64,000 nt of DNA, from contig NZ_JAGGPA010000067.1 in the NCBI RefSeq assembly GCF_018614035.1, positions 1-64,000 on the forward strand. Reading direction: 5' to 3'. Of this stretch, positions 7,629 to 16,408 are shown in pieces. This stretch comes from Streptomyces sp. ISL-96 (GTDB taxonomy: Bacteria > Actinomycetota > Actinomycetes > Streptomycetales > Streptomycetaceae). Under the pieces are notes generated by a model. That model had not been told where the DNA came from and made no database searches. It was given only the letters and a program-made list of their open reading frames with translations. Numbering within the stretch: position 1 is the stretch's first letter; the number at the start of each line of letters is the position of its first letter. A program made the position numbers and the translations under genes.

Positions 7629-7832
7629 ATGGCTACCGGAACCGTCAAGTGGTTCAACGCTGAAAAGGGCTTCGGCTTCATCGCCCAGGACGGCGGCGGC
7701 CCGGATGTCTTCGTCCACTACTCCGCGATCAACGCGTCTGGTTTCCGCTCGCTCGAGGAAAACCAGCAGGTGAACTTCGACGTCACGCAGGGCCCGAAGG
7801 GTCCGCAGGCGGAGAACGTCACCCCGGTCTAG
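7629..7832 (+). CDS. CspA-family cold-shock protein
   Basis: A 67-aa single-domain RNA/ssDNA chaperone. The two RNA-binding motifs are clear: RNP1 KGFGFI at residues 13-18 and RNP2 VFVHY at 27-31. The ATG at 7629 gives the canonical N-terminus MATGTVKWFNAEKG; upstream in-frame starts fall in the structured leader. Expression is probably controlled post-initiation through that leader. It is followed by a strong terminator at 7874-7905. Streptomyces carry several paralogues of this family, so no symbol is given. Confidence 0.97.
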   Translation: MATGTVKWFNAEKGFGFIAQDGGGPDVFVHYSAINASGFRSLEENQQVNFDVTQGPKGPQAENVTPV

Positions 7833-7873
7833 TTGCCCGGCCGACCGGATCGCGGTCGATGTAGCAGTACCCA

Positions 7874-7905
7874 AGGAGCCCCGTTCCGCGAGGAACGGGG
7901 CTCCT
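7874..7905 (+). terminator. Terminator after cold-shock gene
   Basis: Perfect 14-bp stem (AGGAGCCCCGTTCC and its complement) closed by a GCGA tetraloop of the GNRA type. No U-tract follows, as is common in Streptomyces. It lies between convergent genes and may serve both strands. Confidence 0.9.
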
Positions 7906-7936
7906 GCCTGTGTACGGACAGGCAGGCACAGCACGG

Positions 7937-9703
7937 TCACCCGGCGTCGTACAGCGCCTCTATCTCGGCGGCGTACCGCTCGACGACCGCCCGCCGCCGG
8001 ACCTTCAGCGTCGGCGTCAGTACGCCGCTGTCCACCGTGAAGTCCTCGCCGAGTACGGCGAAGGCCCGGATCCGCGCCGGCCGCGAGACCCGCGCGTTCG
8101 CCGCGTCGACCGCCTCCTGGACCAGGGCCCGGAGGGCGTCGCGGTTACCGGGGGCACCGGGCTCGCGCCCCTCGCGGGCCGCCCACCCGGCGATCTCCTC
8201 GGCATCGAGGGTGATCAACGCGACGGGGTACGGGCGACGGTCGCCCACCATCACCACGTGTGAGATGAGCCGCGACTCCTGCTGGACGGCCTGTTCGACC
8301 AGCGACGGAGTGAGGTTCTTGCCGCTGGAAGTGATGATCAAGTCCTTCTTGCGCCCAGTGATCTTGAGATACCCGTCCGCGTCCAGCGCCCCGAGGTCCC
8401 CTGTGTGCAGCCAGCCGTCCGCGTCGACCGTCTCGCGCGTCGCGGCGGCCCCATGACCTTCCCCGTAATAGCCGGGGAAGACCATGGGCCCGCGCGCCAG
8501 CACCTCACCGTCGTCCGCGATCCGGACCTCGCAGCCCGCGATGGGGCGGCCGACCGTTCCGTAACGGACCGCGCCCGGGTGGTTGAGCGAGATGACGCCG
8601 CCCGACTCGGTCATCCCGTACCCCTCGAAGACCTGGATGCCGCAGGCCCGCAGGAAGTCCATGACCTGCGGGGCGATGGGGGCTCCCCCGGTCAGCGCCC
8701 AGCGCAGCTCGCCGCCGAAGACGTCCCTGACCAGGCTGTACAGCCGCCGGTCGGCTTCCTCGTACGCCCCCACCAGCTCCTTCGGCAGCCGCCCCTCCGC
8801 CGCCAGCACCCCTATCCGTACCGCTTCCTCGAACCGCTCGCGCCCGCCCTCCTGCTGCTCGGCCAGCGACAGCACCACCGAGTGCACCTTCTCGAACAGC
8901 CGGGGCACGGACGGCAGATGCGTCGGCCGCACCTCGGCCAGCTCGCTCACGACGTCCTCGATGCGGCCGCCGAAGTAGCGGAGCTCGCCGCCGTACAGCA
9001 GGGTCGTGAACTCGATGAGCTGGGCGAGGAGATGGGCGAGCGGGAGATAGAGGTACGTGCGGTCCCCCGGCGCACCGTGAATCACATCCAGGTTGGCTTC
9101 GAGCACGGCCCCGAAGTTGCCGTGGGTGAGGCAGCAGCCCTTGGGGAGCCCGGTGGTCCCCGACGTGTAGACGATCGACGCCAGATCACTGTCCACGACG
9201 TCGGCGGCCCGCACGCCGAGCACCTCCACGGATTCCTCCACGGTGGCGGCCGGACCCGGCAGCGCGCGGAGTTCGTCCATCAGGAAGACGTGCCGGACGG
9301 CCGGCGTCTTGGAGCGTACGCCCGCCACCCGCACCGCCCGCTCGGCGTTCTCGCAGATCACGACCGTGGCGCCGGAGTCGGCGAGGACCCAGGCGAGCTC
9401 CTCGTCGCCCGCCGTCGGATAGACGGGTACGACGACCGCGCCCGCCGCGAAGACCGCGAAGTGCGCGTACGTCCACTCGACGCGGGTGTCGGAGAGGATC
9501 GCCACGCGGTCGCCCGCCCCGACACCGGCGGCGGGTCCGATCAGCCCGCACGCGATCTCGCGGACGGTGTCACGCAGTTCGGCGTACGAGACGGGCGGCA
9601 TGCCCTTCGCGCGCAGCGCCGGATGGTCGCCGTACCGCTGCCCCGCCCACTCGGTGAACACCGCGAGCGTCTTTGGCCGTCGAGTTCCACTGATGCGACT
9701 CAT
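7937..9703 (-). CDS. Long-chain fatty acid-CoA ligase
   Basis: AMP-forming acyl-CoA synthetase of 588 aa that activates fatty acids with ATP and CoA. Visible motifs include YTSGTTGLPKGC (A3/P-loop), GYGMTESGG, GWLHTGDLGALD and GRKKDLIITSSGKN (C-terminal hinge and catalytic Lys region). The ATG at 9703 (MSRISGTRRPKTL) is preferred because an upstream in-frame start at 9778 would run into the divergent AraC promoter. It is paralogous to the enzyme at 14364-16337. Substrate chain length cannot be read from sequence. Confidence 0.93.
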   Translation of the reverse strand: MSRISGTRRPKTLAVFTEWAGQRYGDHPALRAKGMPPVSYAELRDTVREIACGLIGPAAGVGAGDRVAILSDTRVEWTYAHFAVFAAGAVVVPVYPTAGDEELAWVLADSGATVVICENAERAVRVAGVRSKTPAVRHVFLMDELRALPGPAATVEESVEVLGVRAADVVDSDLASIVYTSGTTGLPKGCCLTHGNFGAVLEANLDVIHGAPGDRTYLYLPLAHLLAQLIEFTTLLYGGELRYFGGRIEDVVSELAEVRPTHLPSVPRLFEKVHSVVLSLAEQQEGGRERFEEAVRIGVLAAEGRLPKELVGAYEEADRRLYSLVRDVFGGELRWALTGGAPIAPQVMDFLRACGIQVFEGYGMTESGGVISLNHPGAVRYGTVGRPIAGCEVRIADDGEVLARGPMVFPGYYGEGHGAAATRETVDADGWLHTGDLGALDADGYLKITGRKKDLIITSSGKNLTPSLVEQAVQQESRLISHVVMVGDRRPYPVALITLDAEEIAGWAAREGREPGAPGNRDALRALVQEAVDAANARVSRPARIRAFAVLGEDFTVDSGVLTPTLKVRRRAVVERYAAEIEALYDAG

Positions 9704-9798
9704 GCGTCCGACGGTAGGTACGACCGGAGGCCGTGGGGGATGACGGGAAACGTCACCACCACTGACCTCGCCGCTCATCCCCGCTACCGTCGTTGACC

Positions 9799-10845
9799 AT
9801 GGCGAAGCGGACGATCACCGTGCACCATGTACGGGCTGTGCTGCGCGGCGCCGAGCGCCGTGGCATCGACACGGTGCCGCTGCTCCAGGCGGGCAACATC
9901 CCGCCGCTGCTCCTGGGCGACGACCGGGCGCGTGTCACGGCGGCGCAGTTCGCGGCCCTGTTCCGGGCGCTGTACCGCACCACGCAGGACGAGTTCCTGG
10001 GGCTGGCCTCCGTACCGAGCAGGCCGGGCACGTTCGCGATGATGTGTTACGCCGTGCTGGGCTGCCGGGACCTGGGGGCGGCGGTCGAGCGCGGAACGGC
10101 GTTCTACGGCCTGTTCCCGGGCGGCCCGGACCTCGAACTGCGACGAGCGGGAAGCGAGGCGGCGTTCACCGTCCGTATCGCCCCGGACCGCGACGAGGAC
10201 CGGTTCCTCACCGAGTGCCTGCTGATCATCTGGCACCGGCTGTGCAGCTGGCTGATAGGCCGCCGCATCCCGCTGCGCTGGGCCGACTTCCCCTACCCGC
10301 CGCCGGCGCACAAGGACGAGTACGACACGCTGTTCGGCTGCCCGGTCCACTTCGGCACCGACCGCACGGGCGCCGGATTCGACGCGCACTGGCTCACTGC
10401 CCCGCTCGTACGGGATGAGGCGGAACTGCACGCGATGCTGAGACGCGCGCCCTTCGAACTCCTCAGCCGCCGTGAGTACGGCACGACGGTGGCCGAACAG
10501 GTCCGCCACACCCTGGCCCAGTCGCTGCGCGCCTCGCCCCGCCTCCCGTCCCTCGGCGAGACGGCGACCCGCCTGGCGGTCAGCCCGGCGACACTACGCC
10601 GCCGCCTTCAGCAGGAGTCGACGTCCTTCCAGCAGCTGAAGGACGCGGTACGCCGCGACGCGGCCATCGCGGGCCTGGCAGAAGGCCGCGAACCGATCGC
10701 GGAACTGGCAGCGAGACTCGGCTTCTCCGAGGACACGTCCTTCCACCGCGCCTTCCGCCGCTGGACGGGTACGACACCGGGGGCATACCGGGTGGGGACG
10801 CCGGACGCGGCCACCGAAGCGGCGGACGAGACCCGTGCGAAGTAG
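9799..10845 (+). CDS. AraC-family transcriptional regulator
   Basis: A 348-aa regulator with an N-terminal arabinose-binding-type sensor domain of the OruR/ArgR-like group (about residues 15-195) and a C-terminal double HTH of AraC type (about 235-335: LAVSPATLRRRLQQESTSFQ and AARLGFSEDTSFHRAFRRW). It is divergent from the acyl-CoA ligase with about 95 bp between the starts, so it may regulate that gene. The ATG at 9799 is used; a TTG two codons upstream is less likely. The inducer is unknown. Confidence 0.88.
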   Translation: MAKRTITVHHVRAVLRGAERRGIDTVPLLQAGNIPPLLLGDDRARVTAAQFAALFRALYRTTQDEFLGLASVPSRPGTFAMMCYAVLGCRDLGAAVERGTAFYGLFPGGPDLELRRAGSEAAFTVRIAPDRDEDRFLTECLLIIWHRLCSWLIGRRIPLRWADFPYPPPAHKDEYDTLFGCPVHFGTDRTGAGFDAHWLTAPLVRDEAELHAMLRRAPFELLSRREYGTTVAEQVRHTLAQSLRASPRLPSLGETATRLAVSPATLRRRLQQESTSFQQLKDAVRRDAAIAGLAEGREPIAELAARLGFSEDTSFHRAFRRWTGTTPGAYRVGTPDAATEAADETRAK

Positions 10846-11224
10846 CACCAGGAGGCGGAAGGCGCGGCGTGGGGCGGGTCCGGCGCAAGCTGAGCTGCTG
10901 GCTCGACTCTCGCGGCCGACGGCAGGCCGGTGGGTGGGGCGCGGCAGTTGAATGGGGTGACTCGGCCCCAGGCTCAGCGGCTCACGGGCGGTGGGCAGTT
11001 GGGCTTCATGCCCCGTTTCTGGGCTGGGTGGGTGGGGCGCACCGGCCCCTGGGGGAGGTCAGTCGACGGAGCTGCGGGCCAAACCCGCACCATGCGGAGC
11101 AGCGGCCATCCAATATCCCCACATACCGCCCACCTGGCAGCCGCTTTCCCGCAGTAGTCGCGGGTTGATCGCACCAAGGGCACCTAGCCGCACTGTCGGT
11201 ACGAAGCGAACACACCCTACGAAC
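10846..11224. other. Intergenic region with degenerate repeat
   Basis: About 380 bp between the convergent AraC and VOC genes. It holds an inverted, partial copy (about 10920-10985) of the intergenic repeat also found at 12.4-12.7 and 59.9-60.3 kb. The core AGTTGAATGGGGTGACTCGG is the reverse complement of the core at those sites, with one mismatch. No supported gene. Confidence 0.6.
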
Positions 11225-11641
11225 TCAGCTATTGACGTACTGCTGGGAGAATTCGCCGGTGGGGGCGATGGGCGTGATGACGTCGATCAGGACGCCATTG
11301 GGGTCGACCACGATGAAGTGCCTCTGTCCGAATTCCTCGCTACGGAGTTCGAGGACGGGATGCAGCCGTTCACGAATAACGAGCCGGTCCCATTCCGCGT
11401 CCACGTCCTCCACTTCGAAGTTGAGCAGCAGGCCCTGTGCAGGGACGCGGTAGCCGTCGGGAATTGTTGGGTGCGTGTGGTCGAGGAGGGCGAGTTCGTA
11501 CGCGGGATCTCCCGGTCGTCGCAGGCTGACATACCAGTCGGCCTCGAACGTCGCCTCGAAGCCCAGCAGCCGGGTGTAGAAGTCGCGGGACTCTTGCAGC
11601 TTCGCTGTGCCGATCACGGGATAGAAGCCGGTCAGTTTCAT
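11225..11641 (-). CDS. VOC/glyoxalase-fold protein
   Basis: A 138-aa vicinal-oxygen-chelate protein made of two beta-alpha-beta-beta-beta modules: FYPVIGTAKLQESRDFYTRLLGF near the start and GLLLNFEVEDVDAEWDRLV, HFIVVDPNGVLIDV towards the end. These could form a glyoxalase, a dioxygenase or a drug-binding protein. The ATG at 11641 is preceded by AAGGGG at 7-8 bases; a start further upstream would cover the operators. It is divergent from a TetR regulator with two shared operator-like palindromes, so it is probably the regulated target. Confidence 0.85.
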   Translation of the reverse strand: MKLTGFYPVIGTAKLQESRDFYTRLLGFEATFEADWYVSLRRPGDPAYELALLDHTHPTIPDGYRVPAQGLLLNFEVEDVDAEWDRLVIRERLHPVLELRSEEFGQRHFIVVDPNGVLIDVITPIAPTGEFSQQYVNS

Positions 11642-11655
11642 GCCTGAACCCCTTC

Positions 11656-11672
11656 GCATACCATCGGTATGC
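11656..11672. promoter_or_regulatory. Operator-like palindrome 1
   Basis: GCATACC-ATC-GGTATGC, a perfect 7+3+7 inverted repeat between divergent VOC and TetR genes. It resembles a TetR-family operator and overlaps the likely -10/RBS side of the VOC gene. Confidence 0.75.
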
Positions 11673-11686
11673 AAGTGAAGCTATTC

Positions 11687-11703
11687 GCGTACCGTCGGTA
11701 TGT
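11687..11703. promoter_or_regulatory. Operator-like palindrome 2
   Basis: GCGTACC-GTC-GGTATGT, an imperfect copy of palindrome 1, with centres 31 bp apart (about three helical turns). It lies just upstream of the chosen tetR start. The same-face spacing suggests cooperative binding by the divergent TetR protein. Confidence 0.7.
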
Positions 11704-11717
11704 CAATGAGGAGTGCG

Positions 11718-12311
11718 ATGGGGCAGCACGGCATCCGGGCACAGCAGCGGGAGCAAACCAGGCAGGCGTTGTTGCGGGAGGGCAGGCGCCTGTTCGCGGA
11801 CAGCGGTTACGGCGCGGTGGGTCTGGCGGAGATCGTCCAGGCAGCCGAAGTGACGAAGGGTGCGCTCTACCACCACTTCACCGGCAAGGCGGATCTCTTC
11901 CGCGCGATCCTTGAGGAGTTGCAGCAGGAGGTGGGCCGGCGGGTAGCTGCGGCCGCCGACGCCCATGACGATCCCTGGACTCAACTGACGGCCGGTTGCG
12001 AGGAATTTCTCGCCTCGACCACCGATCCAGGCATCCAACGGATCATGCTCGTCGACGGACCTGCCGTGTTGGGGTGGACTCAATGGCGGGCGATGGACGA
12101 GGCAAACTCGGCCCGCCACCTCGCCGACGCGTTGACCTCCCTCATCGACGCAAGGGTCATTGCCCCACAGCCAGTCGCCCCGCTGGTCCATCTGCTGTCA
12201 GGCGCGATGAACGACGCGGCCCTGTGGCTGGCCTCCTCCTCCGACCCCGAAGACCTCGCTCACACCACAGCCGCATTGGGACAACTCCTCCAGGGCCTGC
12301 GGACCGGCTGA
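11718..12311 (+). CDS. TetR-family repressor
   Basis: A 197-aa regulator. The N-terminal HTH is clear (EIVQAAEVTKGALYHHFTGKADLFRAIL, about residues 35-62) and the C-terminal two-thirds is helical as in TetR ligand domains. The ATG at 11718 follows GAGGAG; an ATG at 11700 is possible but would overlap the operator. Divergent from the VOC gene, with two palindromes between them, which points to autorepression and control of that gene. Confidence 0.9.
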   Translation: MGQHGIRAQQREQTRQALLREGRRLFADSGYGAVGLAEIVQAAEVTKGALYHHFTGKADLFRAILEELQQEVGRRVAAAADAHDDPWTQLTAGCEEFLASTTDPGIQRIMLVDGPAVLGWTQWRAMDEANSARHLADALTSLIDARVIAPQPVAPLVHLLSGAMNDAALWLASSSDPEDLAHTTAALGQLLQGLRTG

Positions 12312-13076
12312 CGCGGAACGCGATTAACCCCGCACTTGGTGAATCCGGGCGCCTCTTCAACCCCACCAGTCCCAGCCATACCGCTTCCGTCATCACGGGA
12401 GCGTTTCGACCCACGATCCCACATCAGCACGGTGCTTGAAGGCCGGCCGGGCACCGAACGGGGGTGGGCGCCGAACCGTCCCGAGTCGCCCCATTCAACT
12501 TTCGCGCCCAGCCTGCAGACTGGCCGGTCCGCAGGTCGCCCCATCGACCGGTCGCCGAACTTTCATCGGTGCGCGTGTGCGTCCGGAATGGGGATGCCGC
12601 ACCAACAACCGTCGCCGCACCCGCCGAGACTGGGGCCGAGCCGCCCCCTCAACCTTCCGCGCCCCACCCACACACCCGCCGCTCGGCAGCGATAGCCGAG
12701 CCAGCAGACGGGCCTTGCGCCGGGCCCGCCCCCGGGGGCCGCCCCCCGTAAAGAACCAGCGGTGGAGGGGTGGGTGTCAAGGGTGGCCCGCAGGGTCATC
12801 GCGCAGCGACGCGACGCAGGACGCCCTTTACACCCACCCCGGAACCGCGAAACTCCCGAAAGGGCGGCCCCACCAGCAGAAGCAGCCAACGCCCCCGGCC
12901 CCGCCCCGAGTGGCTCTCCAGTGGCTCGCCGGCTCCGCCGCGTCCCTGCTTCGCTCCTGAGTCGTTGATATCCGGGGTCAGCAAAGCTGAGCTTCCCGGT
13001 CAGCTCCATACCTACCGGTCAGTCAGTACTGTCTCGGCAACGACCCCAGCCCCCCTCGGAACGTTGGGAGAGCCGT
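12312..13076. other. Long intergenic region with degenerate repeat
   Basis: About 765 bp with no supported gene. Its middle (about 12430-12740) is homologous to 59990-60300 over several conserved blocks, including ATTCAACT flanks and the block near 12597 matching 60137 (GGAATGGGGATG then GCACCAAC). Compositional bias is C-rich on this strand. The right part is the upstream region of the lipase. Confidence 0.6.
12430..12740 (+). repeat. Degenerate intergenic repeat, copy 2
   Basis: Shares ordered blocks with 59990-60300: CCGAGTCGCCCCATTCAACT, then GGAATGGGGATG-C-GCACCAAC, CCGCACCCGCCGAG, GGGGCCG-GCCGCCCCCT and CGCGCCCCACCCAC. The blocks are separated by diverged sequence, so it looks like an old duplication rather than a recent one. 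Confidence 0.7.
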
Positions 13077-14303
13077 ATGAGTCACATGACCCGCAACCGC
13101 ACCCGCACCCGAAGCCGCAATCGCCCCCGCACCAGAGTGGTAGCCACCCTCACCACCCTGGCCGCCCTCGCCTTCACCGCAACCGCCGCCGCCACCCCAT
13201 CCGCCACCGCCACCGCCACCGCCACCGCCACGCCCGCCCCCGGCGACCTCCTCACCTCCGCCCCCACCTCCTTCCACCCACTCCCCAACCAGCCCACCAA
13301 CACCAACGCCTGGCACATCACCTACCGCTCCACCACCGCCAAGGGCGCCCCCAACGTCGTATCCGGCACCGTCATCGTGCCCAAGGACGGCCGCACCGGG
13401 CCGCGCCCGCTCGTCACGTACGCCGTCGGGACCGTCGGGCTCGCCGATCAGTGCGCGCCGAGCGCCGGGTTCCCCCACGGAAAGACCACCGAGGCCAACC
13501 TCATCAACCAAGCCGTCCAGCGCGGCTGGGCCGTCGCCGTCACCGACTACGAAGGCCTCGGCACCCCCGGCGACCACACCTACACCGTCGGCCGCGCCGA
13601 GGGCCACGCCGTCCTCGACGCCGCCCGCGCCGCCCTCCGCCACCCGGAAGCCGGCCGCAGCGGCCTGAGCGACGACTCACCCGTCGGCATCATGGGCTAC
13701 TCGCAGGGCGGCCAGGCCTCCAGCTGGGCCGCCGAACTCCACGACTCGTACGCCCCCGAGCTCAACGTCAAGGGCACGGCGACCGGCGGCGTACCGGCCG
13801 ACCTGCTCGAAGTCGCCGACTTCAACGACGGCAACATCGGCGCTGGCCTGATCCTCATGGCTGCCACCGGTCAGAACGCCGCGTTCCCCGAGCTGGAGCT
13901 CGACAAGTACCTCAACGCCAAGGGGCGGGTCTTCGTCGACTTCATGAAGAAGAACTGCGTCGCAGTCGACACCGTCGCGGGCCTCTTCCAGCGCGTCTCC
14001 GACGTCACCGTCACCAGCCCGCTCGACCAGCCCGACTGGCAGCAGCGGCTCAACGAGTCGAACGTCGGCAAACGCGCCCCCGGCCACCCCGTCTACCTCT
14101 ACCACGGTGGCCTCGACGAGCTGATCCCGTACTCCGTCGGCAAGCAGCTGCGCGCCGACTGGTGCGGCAGGGGTGCGAACATCCAGTGGCGCTCCCACCC
14201 CCTCCTCGGGCACATCGGCGCGGTGACCGCGGGCGCGCTCCCGGCAATGGACTGGCTGGGCGAGCGTTTCGCCGGCAAACCGACCCAGGGCAACTGCCAG
14301 TAA
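13077..14303 (+). CDS. Secreted lipase/esterase, alpha/beta hydrolase
   Basis: A 408-aa exported protein of the secretory lipase family (LIP type). It has an Arg-rich n-region, a hydrophobic core at about residues 21-39 and a low-complexity Ala-Thr stretch (41-52). The nucleophile is S209 in GYSQGG. A likely acid is the Asp of GGLDELIPY and a likely His is in HPLLGHIG near the C-terminus. Several Cys (QCAPS, KKNCVAV, WCGRG) probably form disulphides outside. ATG 13077 or 13086 could be the start. Followed by a strong terminator at 14311. Confidence 0.88.
   Translation: MSHMTRNRTRTRSRNRPRTRVVATLTTLAALAFTATAAATPSATATATATATPAPGDLLTSAPTSFHPLPNQPTNTNAWHITYRSTTAKGAPNVVSGTVIVPKDGRTGPRPLVTYAVGTVGLADQCAPSAGFPHGKTTEANLINQAVQRGWAVAVTDYEGLGTPGDHTYTVGRAEGHAVLDAARAALRHPEAGRSGLSDDSPVGIMGYSQGGQASSWAAELHDSYAPELNVKGTATGGVPADLLEVADFNDGNIGAGLILMAATGQNAAFPELELDKYLNAKGRVFVDFMKKNCVAVDTVAGLFQRVSDVTVTSPLDQPDWQQRLNESNVGKRAPGHPVYLYHGGLDELIPYSVGKQLRADWCGRGANIQWRSHPLLGHIGAVTAGALPAMDWLGERFAGKPTQGNCQ
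13201..13230. repeat. Hexanucleotide array in lipase gene
   Basis: CCGCCA repeated five times exactly, giving the Ala-Thr run behind the signal peptide. Confidence 0.9.
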
Positions 14304-14310
14304 TCACAGC

Positions 14311-14339
14311 GAGGGGCGCCCGCATCCCGGGCGCCCCTC
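14311..14339. terminator. Bidirectional terminator
   Basis: 12-bp stem GAGGGGCGCCCG / CGGGCGCCCCTC with a 5-nt loop, between the convergent lipase and acyl-CoA ligase genes. Confidence 0.88.
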
Positions 14340-14363
14340 CTCACGCCTCACGCGACCGAACCT

Positions 14364-16337
14364 TCACGCCTGGGCGTACCCGTACAACCCCGCGATCTCC
14401 TCCCCGAAGTCCCGTACGATCGCCGCCCGCTTCAGCTTCAGCGACGGCGTCAAGTACCCGTTCTCCTCCGTGAAGTCGACCGGCAGCACCGCGAACCGGC
14501 GGATCGACTCCGCCCGCGACACCAGCCGGTTCGCCTCGTCGACCGCCCGCTGCAGCGCGGCCCGCAGCTCCTCGTCGTCGACCAGCTCGCTCAGCGGTAC
14601 GTCCTGCTTCTTCGTCATCTGGCGCCAGTGCCCCAGCCCGTCCGGCTCAAGCGTCAACAGCGCGGTGATGTACGGGCGGTTGTCCCCCACCACCAGGCAC
14701 TGCCCCACCAGCGGATGCGCCCGGAGCCAGTCCTCCAGGGGCGCCGGAGCGACGTTCTTGCCCGCCGACGTGATGATGATGTCCTTCTTGCGGCCGGTGA
14801 TGGTCAGATACCCGTCGTCGTCGAGCGCCCCCAGATCGCCCGTCGGGAACCAGCCCCCGTCCCGCGTCACGTCCACGGGCGCCTGCCGCTCCCGGTCCCA
14901 GTAGCCGCTGAACACCTGGCCGCCGCGCAGCAGCACCTCGCCGTCGTCGCCGATACGGACCCCCGTACCCGGCAGCGGCCAGCCGACCGTGCCGAGGCGG
15001 GGCTTGAGCGGCGGGGTCACGGTCGCGGCCGCCGTCGTCTCCGTCAGTCCGTACCCCTCGAAGATCTCGATGCCGGCGCCCGCGTAGAACGACGCGAGGC
15101 GCCGCCCGAGCGGCGAACCGCCGCAGATCGCGTACTTCACCTTGCCGCCCAGCGCGGCCCTGATCCGCCGGTAGACCAGCGGATCGTAGAGCGCACGGGC
15201 CGCGCGCAGCGCGAACCCCGGCCCTTCCCCCACTCCATGCTCCTGCGCCTCCACCGCCTGCCCGTACCGCTGCGCGATCCTCGACGCGCGGTCGAACGAC
15301 GAGGCGCGGCCCATCTTCTCGGCGGTCGCGCGGCCGGTGTTGTAGACCTTCTCCAGTACGTACGGGATGGCCAGCAGGAACGTCGGCCGGAACCCGGCCA
15401 GGTCGCTGAGCAGGTCCTCGGTCCGGATGCTGGGCGTGTGCCCGAGCCGTACCCGCGCCCGCATACAGCCGATCGCGACCATCCGCCCGAAGACGTGCGA
15501 CAGCGGCAGGAACAGCAGTGTGGACGCCGGTTCCTTGCTCACCGACTTGAAGACGGGGTGCAGCAACTCGATCGAGTTGTCGACCTCGGCGAAGAAGTTG
15601 GCATGGGTGAGGACGCAGCCCTTGGAGCGGCCCGTCGTGCCCGAGGTGTAGATGAGGGTGGCGACCGTATCCGGCGAGAGGCCGGCGCGGCGCGCGGTGA
15701 TGACCGCGTCGGGGACGGGAACGGCCCTGCCCGCCGCCCGCAGCCGGGCGACCGCACCCGTGTCGAACTCCCACAGGTGCGCGAGGTCGTGGAGGTTCTG
15801 CCGCTCGTGGCTGATGATCCTGGCCTGCTCGGCGCTCTCGACGGCGCAGGCGACCGCGCCCGAGTCCTGGAGGATCCAGCGCGCCTGGAAGGCGGAGGAC
15901 GTGGGGTAGATGGGGACGGTGACCAGGCCCGCCGCCCAGGCGGCGAAGTCAAGGAGCGTCCATTCGTACGTCGTACGGGACATGATCGCGATCCGGTCGC
16001 CGGGCCGCAGCCCCTCCGCCACCAGCCCTTTCGCCACCGCGAGCACGTCGGCGGCGAACTCGGCAGCTGTCATGTCGCGCCAGGTGCCGTCACTCTGCTT
16101 GATGCCCAGTACGGGGTCGGCGGGGGCCTCGCGGGCGTTGTGGAACGGGATGTCGGCGAGCGACCCGCGTCGTACGGGCGGCACGAGCGCCGGCACGGAC
16201 ACCTCCCGCACGACGCCGTCCACTCGGATCTTGTCGGGGCTGCGCTGCTGTACGGAAACGGGACCGGCAACGGAAACGGCCAACGATTCGGACTCGGGCT
16301 CGGACTCGGACTCGGACTCGGGCGCGGGGTGCATCAT
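14364..16337 (-). CDS. Long-chain acyl-CoA synthetase
   Basis: AMP-forming acyl-CoA ligase of 657 aa. Motifs: YTSGTTGRSKGCV (P-loop), GYGLTETTAA, GWFPTGDLGALD and GRKKDIIITSAGKN. The N-terminus has an acidic Glu-Ser run (about residues 7-18) encoded by hexanucleotide repeats and absent from the paralogue at 7937-9703. Two ATG codons at 16335-16337 and 16332-16334 may both serve as start. Overlapping palindromes GAGTAA/TTACTC lie just upstream at 16359-16380 and probably control it together with the divergent hydratase. Likely role in fatty acid activation for beta-oxidation or lipid synthesis. Confidence 0.93.
   Translation of the reverse strand: MMHPAPESESESEPESESLAVSVAGPVSVQQRSPDKIRVDGVVREVSVPALVPPVRRGSLADIPFHNAREAPADPVLGIKQSDGTWRDMTAAEFAADVLAVAKGLVAEGLRPGDRIAIMSRTTYEWTLLDFAAWAAGLVTVPIYPTSSAFQARWILQDSGAVACAVESAEQARIISHERQNLHDLAHLWEFDTGAVARLRAAGRAVPVPDAVITARRAGLSPDTVATLIYTSGTTGRSKGCVLTHANFFAEVDNSIELLHPVFKSVSKEPASTLLFLPLSHVFGRMVAIGCMRARVRLGHTPSIRTEDLLSDLAGFRPTFLLAIPYVLEKVYNTGRATAEKMGRASSFDRASRIAQRYGQAVEAQEHGVGEGPGFALRAARALYDPLVYRRIRAALGGKVKYAICGGSPLGRRLASFYAGAGIEIFEGYGLTETTAAATVTPPLKPRLGTVGWPLPGTGVRIGDDGEVLLRGGQVFSGYWDRERQAPVDVTRDGGWFPTGDLGALDDDGYLTITGRKKDIIITSAGKNVAPAPLEDWLRAHPLVGQCLVVGDNRPYITALLTLEPDGLGHWRQMTKKQDVPLSELVDDEELRAALQRAVDEANRLVSRAESIRRFAVLPVDFTEENGYLTPSLKLKRAAIVRDFGEEIAGLYGYAQA
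16285..16320. repeat. Hexanucleotide array at acyl-CoA ligase start
   Basis: Six units of GACTCG or near variants (GATTCG, GGCTCG), encoding the Glu-Ser run right after the start codon on the minus strand. Confidence 0.88.
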
Positions 16338-16358
16338 CTCGACCTACTCCTGACCCTT

Positions 16359-16380
16359 GAGTAACCTTACTCCGGAGTAA
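16359..16380. promoter_or_regulatory. Overlapping palindromic operator
   Basis: Three half-sites in alternating orientation: GAGTAA-CC-TTACTC-CG-GAGTAA. This makes two perfect overlapping palindromes, GAGTAACCTTACTC (16359-16372) and TTACTCCGGAGTAA (16367-16380). It sits between the divergent acyl-CoA ligase and MaoC-type genes. A TetR-family regulator, perhaps the one at 17265-17915, is the likely reader. Confidence 0.75.
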
Positions 16381-16408
16381 ATCTACGACCGCGCAGGGAG
16401 TCTGGACA

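Noticed and set aside
12770..14473. 567-codon plus-strand frame overlapping the secreted lipase
   Set aside because: Its translation is His/Arg/Pro-rich noise shifted one base from the lipase, which has a signal peptide and the GYSQGG motif.
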